Assembly: GCF_017498505.1 (NCBI RefSeq)
Contig: NZ_CP071798.1
Coordinates: 1,178,001 to 1,242,000, forward strand
DNA length: 64,000 bases
DNA from: Sporosarcina sp. Te-1
GTDB taxonomy: Bacteria; Bacillota; Bacilli; Bacillales_A; Planococcaceae
Direction: 5' to 3'
Shown here: one piece after another, positions 51,584-60,311 of the stretch
Layout of the letters: every line of letters begins with the position of its first letter
Position numbering within the stretch: position 1 is the stretch's first letter
Notes under the pieces: model-generated
Database searches by the model: none
The model's input: only the letters and a program-made list of their open reading frames with translations
What the model was told of the DNA's origin: nothing
Translations under genes and position numbers: made by a program

Positions 51584-52630
51584 TCATTTGGGCTCTAGCT
51601 GTTTCAAGTAATCAAGTGCATCATCTACTGTTTTCACAGGCACGATTTTCATTTTCGTGCCTATCTTTTTTGCTGCCTCAACAGCTTCTTCATAATTGGT
51701 TTTAATTCCTGGATTCGCAGTTCTCACTTCTTCTGAAAGTTCATCGTCAGGGGCGAAAAAGATTTCGATTCCATCTTTGGATGCCGCCATTACTTTGAAT
51801 TCCGCTCCGCCTATTCTGCCAACTGTGCCATCCGGCAGCATCTCGCCTGTTCCGGCAATATTGTAACCTTTCGTCAAGTCCTCTTCCATCAATTGATTCA
51901 TGATTTCCAATGTGAACATTAATCCTGCAGAGGGACCGCCAATTTCTCCTGTACTGAATTTCACATCCGGTTGCGTCGTCAAGAGACGGTCTTCCTGAAA
52001 TTGAATTCCTAACCCAATTCTGCCTTCGGAATTCGGGATTTCTTTTAATTCCACAGCGACATTAAGGTGTTTGTCGCCCCTCTCAATCACAAGGCCGACT
52101 TGATCGCCTTCTTTTTTCTCCGAAATTAGAGAAGCGAACTGGCCCGATTCTGTAAGATTCTTCCCGTCGACAGAGCGGATCTTATCTCCTACTTCCAATA
52201 TTGTATCTGCCGCACTGTTCGGCAGCACCATTACAACAAAGACGCCGTCAAATTGAATGTCTACCGGAAGGCCGACTCGGTCGAACGCGACCGTAATGGC
52301 ATTGAATTGTGAATCCGACATCAATTTTCTTTGGCGAATATTATATTCCTTATCATTCTCCCCTTCTCTTCTAACTTTTTGGACAGGCATGATTTTGCGC
52401 TCATCGGAAAATTTGGCAAACAGATACGAAACTGGATTCGCTTTCGCTATGGAAACTGTCATTAAATTAAAAGTACCGCTTTCCTGATCGTTCCCACCAA
52501 CCACTTCGACAAGCGGAGAGAGGTCGTAGGCACCTCCTGGCTTCGAGATGTATGAATCTAACGGATAAAAGAACAAGAAAAGTAAAACGACAAGGATCAA
52601 GCTGTACAATCCCAGCTTTCTCATCTTCAT
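51584..52630 (-). CDS. ylbL: YlbL: membrane-anchored PDZ and Lon-type (S16) protease
   Basis: It has 348 residues. An N-terminal signal anchor (LGLYSLILVVLLFLFFYPL) is followed by a PDZ domain (residues about 140-205, ADTILEVGDKIRSVDGKNL) and an S16 protease domain. The serine is in EIGGPSAGLMFTLEIM and the lysine in GGAEFKVMAAS, so the Ser-Lys dyad is present. Homologues in B. subtilis affect DNA-damage checkpoint recovery. Convergent with ylbM (2 bp between stops). Confidence 0.92.
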   Translation of the reverse strand: MKMRKLGLYSLILVVLLFLFFYPLDSYISKPGGAYDLSPLVEVVGGNDQESGTFNLMTVSIAKANPVSYLFAKFSDERKIMPVQKVRREGENDKEYNIRQRKLMSDSQFNAITVAFDRVGLPVDIQFDGVFVVMVLPNSAADTILEVGDKIRSVDGKNLTESGQFASLISEKKEGDQVGLVIERGDKHLNVAVELKEIPNSEGRIGLGIQFQEDRLLTTQPDVKFSTGEIGGPSAGLMFTLEIMNQLMEEDLTKGYNIAGTGEMLPDGTVGRIGGAEFKVMAASKDGIEIFFAPDDELSEEVRTANPGIKTNYEEAVEAAKKIGTKMKIVPVKTVDDALDYLKQLEPK

Positions 52631-52841
52631 AAAAGCACACCTCCATTAATAGCCTGTTCTATTCACACATATATATAAGTGGTTCCTGTAAAACAGGAAG
52701 TTATATTCATGGCAGAGAACATTCGGCCACAGCAATTTAACTCTCTCCATATTATCCCACGCGCACCAATTCGTATAGCTTTTTGCCATTTTATAAAGAC
52801 ATAGCTGGATGCGCAAATTTATTCGAAAGGAGCAGCTACCT

Positions 52842-52883
52842 ATGATAAAAATCCTCTTACGCACCCATCTGATACATGATTAA
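52842..52883 (+). CDS. 13-codon upstream ORF coupled to ylbJ
   Basis: ATG at 52842 follows AAAGGAG, so it has a better ribosome-binding site than ylbJ itself. It encodes MIKILLRTHLIHD and its stop TAA lies inside the start of ylbJ (ATG at 52876). It may be a leader peptide that loads ribosomes for ylbJ by coupling. Its amino acid sequence shows no attenuation signature. The alternative is a frameshift joining it to ylbJ. The rest of the ylbL-ylbJ gap (52631-52841) holds no other feature I can support. Confidence 0.45.
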   Translation: MIKILLRTHLIHD

Positions 52884-53763
52884 CATTCTAATCATATGGG
52901 GATTAATTTTGCTGTTCATCTTCCAGCCTGGAACAGCCCACGATGGAGCAGAAGCTGGTGCCTACCTTTTTGTAAATGCTCTCTTGCCCTACTTACTCCC
53001 GTATATCATTTTGACGCAGTGGCTGTTAAAAACGCCTTCAACAGGCAGCCGGCCAAAAACTTGGAAAAGCTATTTAAAAGCGTATGTGTTAGGATCGTTT
53101 GGAGGTTTTCCAGTTGGCGCTGTCACGGTGACAGAGATGTTTCGCAACAGAGAGCTTTCCAGAAAAGAAAGCAGTTTACTCCTGGCCGCTTGCCATGCTC
53201 CGGGGCCTATGTTCATCATCGGCTTTGTGGGAACAGAACTGTTCGGCGACGTCCAGTCAGGCTGGAAATTGCTGGCTGCCATCCACATCGCAAATTTATT
53301 GTTCTTCCTGTTGACCCTCTTCCTTTTACGTACAGAAGAGGGACAAGACGAACAAGAATTCCCGTCCAAGCCCAAGAGTTCAGGACCCTTGTTGGAAGCT
53401 ATAAAAGACAGTTCTTCCGTCATCATATTGGTGGCGACAACGGTCATTTTTTTTTCATCGTTAGGTAATGTGATTACGTCGACCACCGCATCAGCATTTA
53501 CTGTAGATATCGGGATTGCTAAAACAATCGTCCTCTCGTTTTTCGAAATGACATCCGGTGTACAATCGGCTACAGACCATTTTTACAACTTACCTCTATT
53601 CCCTTTCATTGTTGCAGCGATCATTTCAATGAATGGCCTAAGTATCCATATGCAAGTGTATGTGATTGCCAAAGGGGCAAACCTATCATTAAAGCCATAT
53701 TTCTTCAGTCGTCTTTGGAGTATCCTTGCTGTGCCCCTCATCTTGTATCTTATCTACGTCTAG
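52876..53763 (+). CDS. ylbJ: Sporulation protein YlbJ (nucleoside-recognition domain membrane protein)
   Basis: It has 295 residues and about eight hydrophobic segments with the Gate/nucleoside-recognition pattern (GSFGGFPVGAVTVTEMF, LAACHAPGPMFIIGFVGTELF). YlbJ homologues are needed for proper spore cortex formation. The B. subtilis protein is about 400 residues, so this one is clearly shorter. It has no ribosome-binding site of its own; an upstream 13-codon ORF overlaps the start by 8 bases. Confidence 0.85.
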   Translation: MINILIIWGLILLFIFQPGTAHDGAEAGAYLFVNALLPYLLPYIILTQWLLKTPSTGSRPKTWKSYLKAYVLGSFGGFPVGAVTVTEMFRNRELSRKESSLLLAACHAPGPMFIIGFVGTELFGDVQSGWKLLAAIHIANLLFFLLTLFLLRTEEGQDEQEFPSKPKSSGPLLEAIKDSSSVIILVATTVIFFSSLGNVITSTTASAFTVDIGIAKTIVLSFFEMTSGVQSATDHFYNLPLFPFIVAAIISMNGLSIHMQVYVIAKGANLSLKPYFFSRLWSILAVPLILYLIYV

Positions 53764-53786
53764 TAAACACAATACCGTTTGATGAA

Positions 53787-53828
53787 AAAAGGACGCGAGG
53801 AAGCGTCTAAGCTTTCCTCCGTCCTTTG
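53787..53828. terminator. Bidirectional terminator between ylbJ and coaD
   Basis: AAAGGACGCGAGGAA (53788-53802) pairs with TTCCTCCGTCCTTT (53814-53827) with one mismatch. There is an A-run on the left and T on the right, so it can end ylbJ and coaD transcripts. Confidence 0.8.
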
Positions 53829-53835
53829 GGGCGGT

Positions 53836-54330
<495 letters not shown>

Positions 54331-54879
54331 TCATTTCCTATAGATCGATATCGCACTGCTACCGTAGATCACATGTTTCGCCCTTGAAAAATCACCATAT
54401 GACTCAGGTAAATCCATTTTTTTGTCGTGCTCACAAATGATTATGGCATCAGATGTCAGCAGTTCCAATTCGATGAAGTCATTGATCAAGCCGTAGAATT
54501 CCGTTTGAGCATAAGGAGGATCGATAAACAGATAATCAGCTAGTACGTCCATCGATTTCAATTTTTTTGCGGCATTTCGTGCATCAGAACGAAAAATGAC
54601 CAATTCATCATGAAACCGGCATTTTTCTGCGTTTTCCTTAATGATGGCACACGCCCTTGCATTCCGTTCAAATACATAGGCTGAATCTGCACCTCTAGAT
54701 AAAGCTTCTAATGACAATGACCCGCTTCCTCCAAAGAGTTCTACCGAAATTCCTCCGTCAAAGTAAGGGCCAATCATATTAAAAAGGGACTCCTTTACCT
54801 TGTCTGTCGTAGGTCTTGTTGTATCTCCCGGCAAGGCTTTCAATGGAATGCCTCGCCGAGACCCCGAAACAATTCTCAT
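54331..54879 (-). CDS. rsmD: 16S rRNA (guanine-966-N2) methyltransferase RsmD
   Basis: It methylates G966 of 16S rRNA. It has 182 residues. The SAM-binding loop is VELFGGSGSLSLEALSRG (residues about 45-62), and the catalytic DPPY motif is in FIDPPYAQTEFYG (about 118-130). Its ATG overlaps the stop of the upstream hypothetical gene (ATGA), so the two are coupled. Confidence 0.94.
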   Translation of the reverse strand: MRIVSGSRRGIPLKALPGDTTRPTTDKVKESLFNMIGPYFDGGISVELFGGSGSLSLEALSRGADSAYVFERNARACAIIKENAEKCRFHDELVIFRSDARNAAKKLKSMDVLADYLFIDPPYAQTEFYGLINDFIELELLTSDAIIICEHDKKMDLPESYGDFSRAKHVIYGSSAISIYRK

Positions 54880-56294
54880 TTAACGGTTGCCCCTTCCTTG
54901 CCGGCGGAGCTAATTTCGATTGCTCCGTCGGTCTTTTGAATTGCTAGAGAAAATATCCTCTTTAACGATTCTTCTTCAAAATAATAATGGCCATTCATCT
55001 TTCGATAAGGCTCATTTCGCAAGGTGTATTTCCTTTCATTCAGCACATAAAAAGGATCTCGCAAGGAGAATCTGTATTTATTTACATCGCTCGTAATATA
55101 GATGGACTTGTCATTGGATTCTAGCTTGTAACCCAATTCCTTGAACAGCTCTTTACCCGGATAGAACACTTGTCCATCTTCCAACAAAACCGAGATGCCT
55201 TCCACGTTCTTCCCGTTGATAACCAGGCCCCTCGAATCTTCAAAATAAAAACTATACTGCTCGTCTTTTGCTTTTTCCAAAAATGTTGTCTTCAGCCCGC
55301 TGACGTCGCCGATAAGGCGATCTAACGTCTCGGCATCTATTTTTGAGACCTGGCCCAACTTTTTTGTCAATTCTTCCAATTGATCGGCTGGCAGACTTTC
55401 CACAATTCTTTCATACGCTTTTTTGGAAACACTGTTCCCAAACGGCTCTCCAATCAACAGGGAAGCCGCGATGTTGGCGGTCAGCTTTTCACTTTTCGGT
55501 ATGCTATATCGGGCGATTACCCCATTTAGCACCAATTGGCTTTCTAAGAATTCCATATCGACTTGATCATTCATGATAAGACGGCCTTTCATGAACGGCT
55601 TTTGTTTACTGTCAATGACTACAGTCATTTGCGGGGCGTCCACTTTGTTCAGCAATTCTTCCATGCGCGCAGTCTCTTCTTTATGAATACCTTTCCCAAA
55701 AACAATTAGACGGTCACTTCGAGAAGCTACAGGCAACTCATGCTTCTGCCAATAAAGCAGATCTGTTTTTCCCGGTCCGTAAAACATCGTATACTCGATA
55801 CGGTCCAACTTTTTCGAGCCGATGCGCTCCAATTCACTTATCCATATACCGCCTGATTTCGTTTCATCTGTCATATGCAGCATGGTAGTGCCAACCGTCG
55901 CATTTCTCAGTTTGGCAAACAAATTTTCATACAGTATAGATGAATCGGCTGGTTTGATAGGAATCCTATATGATATAGATTGTTCTGCAGCTTCCCCTTC
56001 TAATATGGCAGTCACAGAATCGTTCAACCTGGTACAGGAAGATTTGTCTTTTATGTAACACGCTTCATTTTCACTTTTCTCAGGCCAGACAATTTCATAT
56101 CTTCCATTTCCGAGGCCTTTGAAATGTTGCCGGATGTACAATGCATCATTCCGCTGGGTCACTTCAATCTCCAGATCATAGGAGGCTGCTTCGGAGCCTT
56201 TCCCGGCAGCTCCCTCCATTTGGGAATAATGCATATACAGTAGGACGGCATTGATAAAAATGAGAAGGACCAGTGTCCGCAAGATGATTTTCAA
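54876..56294 (-). CDS. Membrane-anchored protein of unknown function with a C-terminal stalk-type domain
   Basis: It has 472 residues. An N-terminal segment (LKIILRTLVLLIFINAVLLY) is a signal anchor. A large extracellular middle part (about 35-350) has no motif that I recognise. The C-terminal 100 residues (GISVLLEDGQVFYPGKELFKE to KTDGAIEISS) resemble the copper amine oxidase N-terminal-like stalk domain common in Bacilli surface proteins. The TTG at 56294, preceded by GAGGTG, is the likely start; the ORF runs to 56327. Translationally coupled to rsmD. No known function. Confidence 0.7.
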   Translation of the reverse strand: MKIILRTLVLLIFINAVLLYMHYSQMEGAAGKGSEAASYDLEIEVTQRNDALYIRQHFKGLGNGRYEIVWPEKSENEACYIKDKSSCTRLNDSVTAILEGEAAEQSISYRIPIKPADSSILYENLFAKLRNATVGTTMLHMTDETKSGGIWISELERIGSKKLDRIEYTMFYGPGKTDLLYWQKHELPVASRSDRLIVFGKGIHKEETARMEELLNKVDAPQMTVVIDSKQKPFMKGRLIMNDQVDMEFLESQLVLNGVIARYSIPKSEKLTANIAASLLIGEPFGNSVSKKAYERIVESLPADQLEELTKKLGQVSKIDAETLDRLIGDVSGLKTTFLEKAKDEQYSFYFEDSRGLVINGKNVEGISVLLEDGQVFYPGKELFKELGYKLESNDKSIYITSDVNKYRFSLRDPFYVLNERKYTLRNEPYRKMNGHYYFEEESLKRIFSLAIQKTDGAIEISSAGKEGATVK

Positions 56295-56386
56295 CGATGG
56301 CACCTCATTACATGGAATGATAGGCACGAGGAATCATACATGTTATGATACCCGTACAACTAGTTTTTGAAAGGTAGTGTCCGTTC

Positions 56387-56782
56387 ATGCTTCAACAACG
56401 CTTTATTGAACTTGGCGAAGGCTTTTCCGACGTGTTTGAATTGATTGAACTGATGAATACAAATGCGAAGCGCCTCCATCGTACATTCGTCTTCTCCGCT
56501 GCAACCGAGAAAGGAAATGTCCTCTCGCTGGCTGCCGCTTTTCACCCCGCCGGAGATGGCCACTTCATGCCCATTTACATTTGCAGAGAAGGAATACTGC
56601 AAAAGGATCAGCAGGAAATGCCGAAAAGGAGGCTGTTGTTCGAACAAGCTTCCTTGGTGAATGGATATACACCGATTTCAATCGATTTACAGCACTCCTC
56701 GTCTTTCGCCGAGCCTTCACTTTATTATCAATATATTATCGGCATTTTACGGCTGAACCATTTACTGCCGCCGTTGCAATAA
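56387..56782 (+). CDS. Conserved Bacilli protein of unknown function (DUF7147-like)
   Basis: It is a 131-residue soluble protein starting MLQQRFIELGEGFSDVFELI. This N-terminus is typical of a Bacilli-specific family often mislabelled as methylthioribose kinase; no kinase motif is visible and it is far too short. It is convergent with ylbG (3 bp between stops). A -10-like TATGAT with an upstream TG lies near 56340-56350. The function is unknown; the family assignment is from memory of the N-terminus. Confidence 0.65.
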   Translation: MLQQRFIELGEGFSDVFELIELMNTNAKRLHRTFVFSAATEKGNVLSLAAAFHPAGDGHFMPIYICREGILQKDQQEMPKRRLLFEQASLVNGYTPISIDLQHSSSFAEPSLYYQYIIGILRLNHLLPPLQ

Positions 56783-56785
56783 CCA

Positions 56786-57058
56786 TTAAAGTCCGATTTT
56801 ATAATCATATTCCTTCGCTTTGTCAGGTTTTGCATTTTCGTATTCCGTTTTTACAAACGGACGATAGGATGGAAGCACTTTTTTCACGGACGGCAATCGT
56901 TCAATCTTTCGGATTGTCGCTTCCAATTCATCTCGGTCGCAATACAGAACGACATATTTCATTCGCCGTGAAATATAATGGACATGACCGTATTTACGAA
57001 ACGATTTTGCTTGCTTCAAATGCTGAAGGTATACAACGATTCCTTGTCGATCAATCAT
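56786..57058 (-). CDS. ylbG: YlbG family protein (DUF2129)
   Basis: A 90-residue cytoplasmic protein of the YlbG/UPF0298 family ([35 protein letters not shown]). A ferredoxin-like fold is expected. The function is unknown. Kept between ylbF and rsmD in Bacilli; here the GDPD-like gene has come between it and ylbF. Confidence 0.88.
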   Translation of the reverse strand: MIDRQGIVVYLQHLKQAKSFRKYGHVHYISRRMKYVVLYCDRDELEATIRKIERLPSVKKVLPSYRPFVKTEYENAKPDKAKEYDYKIGL

Positions 57059-57125
57059 AAAATTTTCCCTCTTTTCCTACTCCATACGATACCATAGGTA
57101 GGAAAAGCACTGCAACTGAACATTG

Positions 57126-57154
57126 CTGACAGCCCTATTCTTTTCGCCTATAAT
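57126..57154 (+). promoter_or_regulatory. Sigma-A promoter of the GDPD-like gene
   Basis: CTGACA (57126-57131), 17 bp, TATAAT (57149-57154) on the plus strand. GGAAGGAGG follows, close to the ATG at 57197. Confidence 0.75.
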
Positions 57155-57196
57155 ATAGAAAGGAATAGCCGTTTAAATTTGGAAGGAGGTTAGGAA

Positions 57197-58105
57197 ATGG
57201 GAAAGAAGACGACAATTGCATTGACAGTAGGTGCTGCCGGGGTAGCTGCTTGGGCAGCGTCCAAGGTCGTATCAAAACAAGTTCCACGCGAACCGAAAAC
57301 CGCTTTGGACTTCAATGAGACAATCGTACTGGCAGCTCATGGCGGCACTGTCGAAACACCGGAAAATACGATGGCCGCTTTCACAAAGTCAGCGGAGACC
57401 GGAGTACATGGTTTCGCTGTTGATATCAGATTGACGAAAGACGAAGAGATCATCGTCTTCCAAGATGAAATGACAGATCGCACGACGGATTTTTCGGGTA
57501 AGGTCGCAGATTATACTTGGAATGAATTGAATCGGGCAGATGCGGGATATATGTTTCAAGACGGAAATGGGACATATTCATACCGTGGCAAAGGGGAAAA
57601 GATCCTACGATTACAGGAACTTCTTGAGGCATTTCCGCATCTTCTTTTCGTCATTACCATTAAAGATTCGCCGGACACCTACGAGGGAAGTTTAATGCCA
57701 TCCAAATTATGGCGTTTATTAGAAACAACCGGTGATCAAGACAGAATTGTCGTAACGAGTCCATTTGATGAGCAAACCGACCGATTCAATCTGTATGCGC
57801 AAAATAAAGTGGCGATCGGAGCAGGCAATGAGGAACAGATGAAAGCATATACCTCATTTACAAGCCAATTCGGCCATTTGTATAGACCCAATGCAGACTT
57901 GTTCACCTTGACGGATAAAAAAGGCGTCTTCTCCATACGGACAGACGCATTCATCCACTTTCTCAAAGGATTGAATATTAAAGTGTACTATAAAGGCGTG
58001 TCGGACCTTGAAAGGGTGACAAAACTCATGACAGCTGGAGCTTCTGGCTTTATTACGGACAACCCTTCTGCCATGATGAAACAAGTTCAATCTGCTGAAC
58101 TATAG
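57197..58105 (+). CDS. Glycerophosphodiester phosphodiesterase-like protein with degenerate active site
   Basis: A GDPD-fold protein of 302 residues with an N-terminal membrane anchor (residues about 5-22). The fold signatures HGGTVETPENTMAAF (48-62) and GFAVDIRLTKDEEIIVFQDE (72-91) align well with the family. However, key catalytic residues differ: the Arg of HRG is Gly49, the first Glu of the metal pair is Ala74 (Asp76 kept), the His of the general-acid pair is Gln89, and the Glu of the IEIK strand is Thr154. It probably lacks phosphodiesterase activity and may bind a ligand instead. It is on the plus strand within a minus-strand block and has its own promoter. Confidence 0.8.
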   Translation: MGKKTTIALTVGAAGVAAWAASKVVSKQVPREPKTALDFNETIVLAAHGGTVETPENTMAAFTKSAETGVHGFAVDIRLTKDEEIIVFQDEMTDRTTDFSGKVADYTWNELNRADAGYMFQDGNGTYSYRGKGEKILRLQELLEAFPHLLFVITIKDSPDTYEGSLMPSKLWRLLETTGDQDRIVVTSPFDEQTDRFNLYAQNKVAIGAGNEEQMKAYTSFTSQFGHLYRPNADLFTLTDKKGVFSIRTDAFIHFLKGLNIKVYYKGVSDLERVTKLMTAGASGFITDNPSAMMKQVQSAEL

Positions 58106-58185
58106 AAGTTTGCCAACTAGGAAAAGTCTCTCGTGTTCTGCCAAGAATGTAAGGCCTTGTTTGTTCTTCATATGAACAGCATGCA

Positions 58186-58231
58186 AAACAGGTGGAGAAA
58201 ACCAAAAAGTTTTCTCCACCTGTTTTGTTTT
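58186..58231. terminator. Strong terminator between the GDPD-like gene and ricF
   Basis: ACAGGTGGAGAAAAC and GTTTTCTCCACCTGT (58188-58223) form a perfect 15-bp stem with T-rich flanks on both strands. Confidence 0.9.
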
Positions 58232-58263
58232 CACAACCAAGCAGTCCTTCCCGCATCTTATAA

Positions 58264-58704
58264 TCAAGCCGAGCAGGAACAACTGCCCCCCGATCCGCAG
58301 CCTCCACCGCATGAACTGGTGAAAAAACCATTGCCGGCAGGAACTTTGACAGCTTCTGAAACAGATTGAGCGATGAGTACACTCACTTCATCCAACAATT
58401 GCTGTACGTCATTTTCCGCTAGACGCAACGCAGCAACTTGCTCGTTCAAGTCTAGTTCCCTTTTTTCGGCACGGATACGTTTCATTACTATATTATAATC
58501 CGGATGATACTTTCCGAAGCGTTGGACTTCTTCATATCGATCTTTCAAGTCTGCAAACGATTGAATCGCTTTTACCAAATTCTCATCCGAGTACACTGCC
58601 TGGCTTGCTCTCCGATATTCCGTTACTACATCGGAACGTAATACCATTTCAGAGAGTTCTTCCGAACATTCGATGATATTGAGCCATTCATCCGTAATCA
58701 TCAT
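58264..58704 (-). CDS. ricF: RicF (YlbF) subunit of the RicAFT/Y complex
   Basis: YlbF works with YmcA and YaaT in a complex that affects RNA processing by RNase Y and development (Spo0A, competence, biofilm). It has 146 residues: an alpha-helical YlbF/YmcA domain (residues about 1-115) and a C-terminal glycine-rich tail with four cysteines (132, 136, 142, 144; SCGGGCGSGGSCSCSA). The tail is the candidate ligand set for the [4Fe-4S] clusters reported in this complex. Confidence 0.9.
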   Translation of the reverse strand: MMITDEWLNIIECSEELSEMVLRSDVVTEYRRASQAVYSDENLVKAIQSFADLKDRYEEVQRFGKYHPDYNIVMKRIRAEKRELDLNEQVAALRLAENDVQQLLDEVSVLIAQSVSEAVKVPAGNGFFTSSCGGGCGSGGSCSCSA

Positions 58705-58782
58705 TCAGACAATCCCTCCATTCCAGGCAATTATACCAAAGATAACGACCTTGACGCATCTTTTCTGAACTGCTCGTTATAA

Positions 58783-60195
58783 TTAGACAACCGGTCTTTT
58801 TTGCAACACATCGGATGCGACTTCAAAATCAGAAAAAGGATGAATTCCTTCTTTTGTGTGTTGTGTTTTCTCATGTCCTTTGCCGGCAATTAGTACAACA
58901 TCTCCAGCTACCGCTAACGCAATCGCTTCATGGATAGCTTTTCTCCGATCTATTTGGACTCGGACAGTTTCCTTTTTGCTGATTCCCTGCAACACTTCTT
59001 CAATAATTTGGACAGGATTTTCCGACCTGGGGTTATCTGATGTAATAATGATTTCCGATGAATATCTTGAGGCTACTTCTCCCATCTTTGGCCGCTTCCC
59101 ATGGTCACGATCTCCGCCACATCCGAAGACAGTGATCAATTTTCCTTGCTGCTCCTCCGCTAGTGCTGCTAAGACATTTTCGAGTGCATCCGGCGTATGA
59201 GCATAATCAATGTAAACCGTAACACCGTCCTTATGAATCGATTGCAACCTTCCCTCTGGCAATTGGAGAGATACGGTATATGGGAAAATGTCCTCTAATT
59301 CAAAACCTAGCACACGCAGCACCGAGAGAGCCGCAATAACATTCATGCGGTTATGCCTGCCAGGGAGTTGAATGCTGAATAATTTCTCATCGATCGGTAC
59401 TCCGCAAATGGTGCGATAGTCAAAATAGTGAACAGGAATCTTTGTCTCTTCAACCAATTTGCAACATATCTCATCTTCTGAGTTGGCAATCAAAATTCCC
59501 GCCAGGTCTGTCAGGATTTTCTTCGAATCTAAGTAGGACTGTTGTCCTCCGTGTTCTTCATAATGGTCGATGCCAATATTAAGAAACACACCAATATCAA
59601 TTTTGCAATGAGCTAACCTGCTGGTGGCTAACCCCATCGATGAAGCTTCCAAGAGTACATGCGAAACACCGGCATCCTCGAGATCCTTCAACAACTGATG
59701 AAAGTACTCCGGCGGCAATGTCGTCATTTCGGGATACGTTGTGGCCATTTGACAGCCTTCTATAAAGACACCTGTCGTTCCGATCACCGCGGTTTTCAGA
59801 TTCAGCTTCTGAAGCAACTGACTGGCAAGATGTGTCACTGTCGTTTTCCCGTTTGTGCCAGTAACCGCCACAATGGTCATTCGTTCAGATGGATTTCCCG
59901 CTAATCTCGCACTCGCGTACGATATGAACTTTCTGCAATCCGGAACGATAATTACGGGGATATTCAGGTCCCCTGCTTTTTCAATCCCATTATTCCGATC
60001 AATCACAATCCCGCAAGCACCTCTTCGTACCGCTTCATCCACATAACAGATTCCGTCCGTCTTGCCTCCTTTTCTAGCCACGAATAGATACCCTTCGCCA
60101 ATTCTCGTCGAGTGTTCAGTTACTCCTTTCACATCAATATGAATACCCCCAAGCACTTGACATGGCCAGTCTTTTAGCAGCTCTGAAAGTAACAG
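58783..60195 (-). CDS. murE: UDP-MurNAc-tripeptide synthetase, meso-DAP-adding type (MurE), outside the dcw cluster
   Basis: The ligase that adds the third residue of the peptidoglycan stem peptide. Seen: the ATP loop TGTNGKTT, DYAHTPDA, GCGGDRDHGKRP, the substrate motif SDNPRSENP and GKGHEKTQ. DNPR with G and E of GKGHE is the meso-diaminopimelate specificity set; L-Lys enzymes have other residues at Arg. The frame opens at a GTG (60234) without a ribosome-binding site. GGGGAGAGGA lies inside that extension, just before a CTG at 60195, and a start there (LLLSELLKDWP) matches MurE N-termini and gives 470 residues. Divergent from an aspartokinase. Confidence 0.88.
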   Translation of the reverse strand: MLLSELLKDWPCQVLGGIHIDVKGVTEHSTRIGEGYLFVARKGGKTDGICYVDEAVRRGACGIVIDRNNGIEKAGDLNIPVIIVPDCRKFISYASARLAGNPSERMTIVAVTGTNGKTTVTHLASQLLQKLNLKTAVIGTTGVFIEGCQMATTYPEMTTLPPEYFHQLLKDLEDAGVSHVLLEASSMGLATSRLAHCKIDIGVFLNIGIDHYEEHGGQQSYLDSKKILTDLAGILIANSEDEICCKLVEETKIPVHYFDYRTICGVPIDEKLFSIQLPGRHNRMNVIAALSVLRVLGFELEDIFPYTVSLQLPEGRLQSIHKDGVTVYIDYAHTPDALENVLAALAEEQQGKLITVFGCGGDRDHGKRPKMGEVASRYSSEIIITSDNPRSENPVQIIEEVLQGISKKETVRVQIDRRKAIHEAIALAVAGDVVLIAGKGHEKTQHTKEGIHPFSDFEVASDVLQKRPVV

Positions 60196-60234
60196 AAGTC
60201 CTCTCCCCTTTCCCGAACAAAATTGAATAGACAC

Positions 60235-60289
60235 GAATATATTGAGAGCGAACTATACTTTATCGTATGTAGGGCAGTAAACGAACGTC
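60235..60289. promoter_or_regulatory. Divergent murE / aspartokinase promoter region with sporulation-type elements
   Basis: Toward murE (minus): CATACGATA (60269-60261) matches the sigma-K -10 CATANNNTA and nearly the sigma-E -10; GACG with the core AC lies 16 bp upstream (60289-60286). Toward the kinase (plus): GAATATA (60235-60241) is a 6/7 match to the sigma-E -35, with TATACTTT (60254-60261) as a weaker -10 after 12 bp. No good sigma-A promoter is visible in either direction. Confidence 0.4.
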
Positions 60290-60311
60290 ACGAAGAAAGT
60301 TGGGGGCCAAC

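Noticed and set aside
56387..56782. Annotation as methylthioribose kinase
   Set aside because: At 131 residues with no ATP-binding motif it cannot be that kinase; the label is a known propagation error.
60235..60260. A sigma-A promoter for the aspartokinase gene (TTGAGA with a following TATACT)
   Set aside because: The two hexamers are only about 6 bases apart, far from the 17-bp spacing needed.
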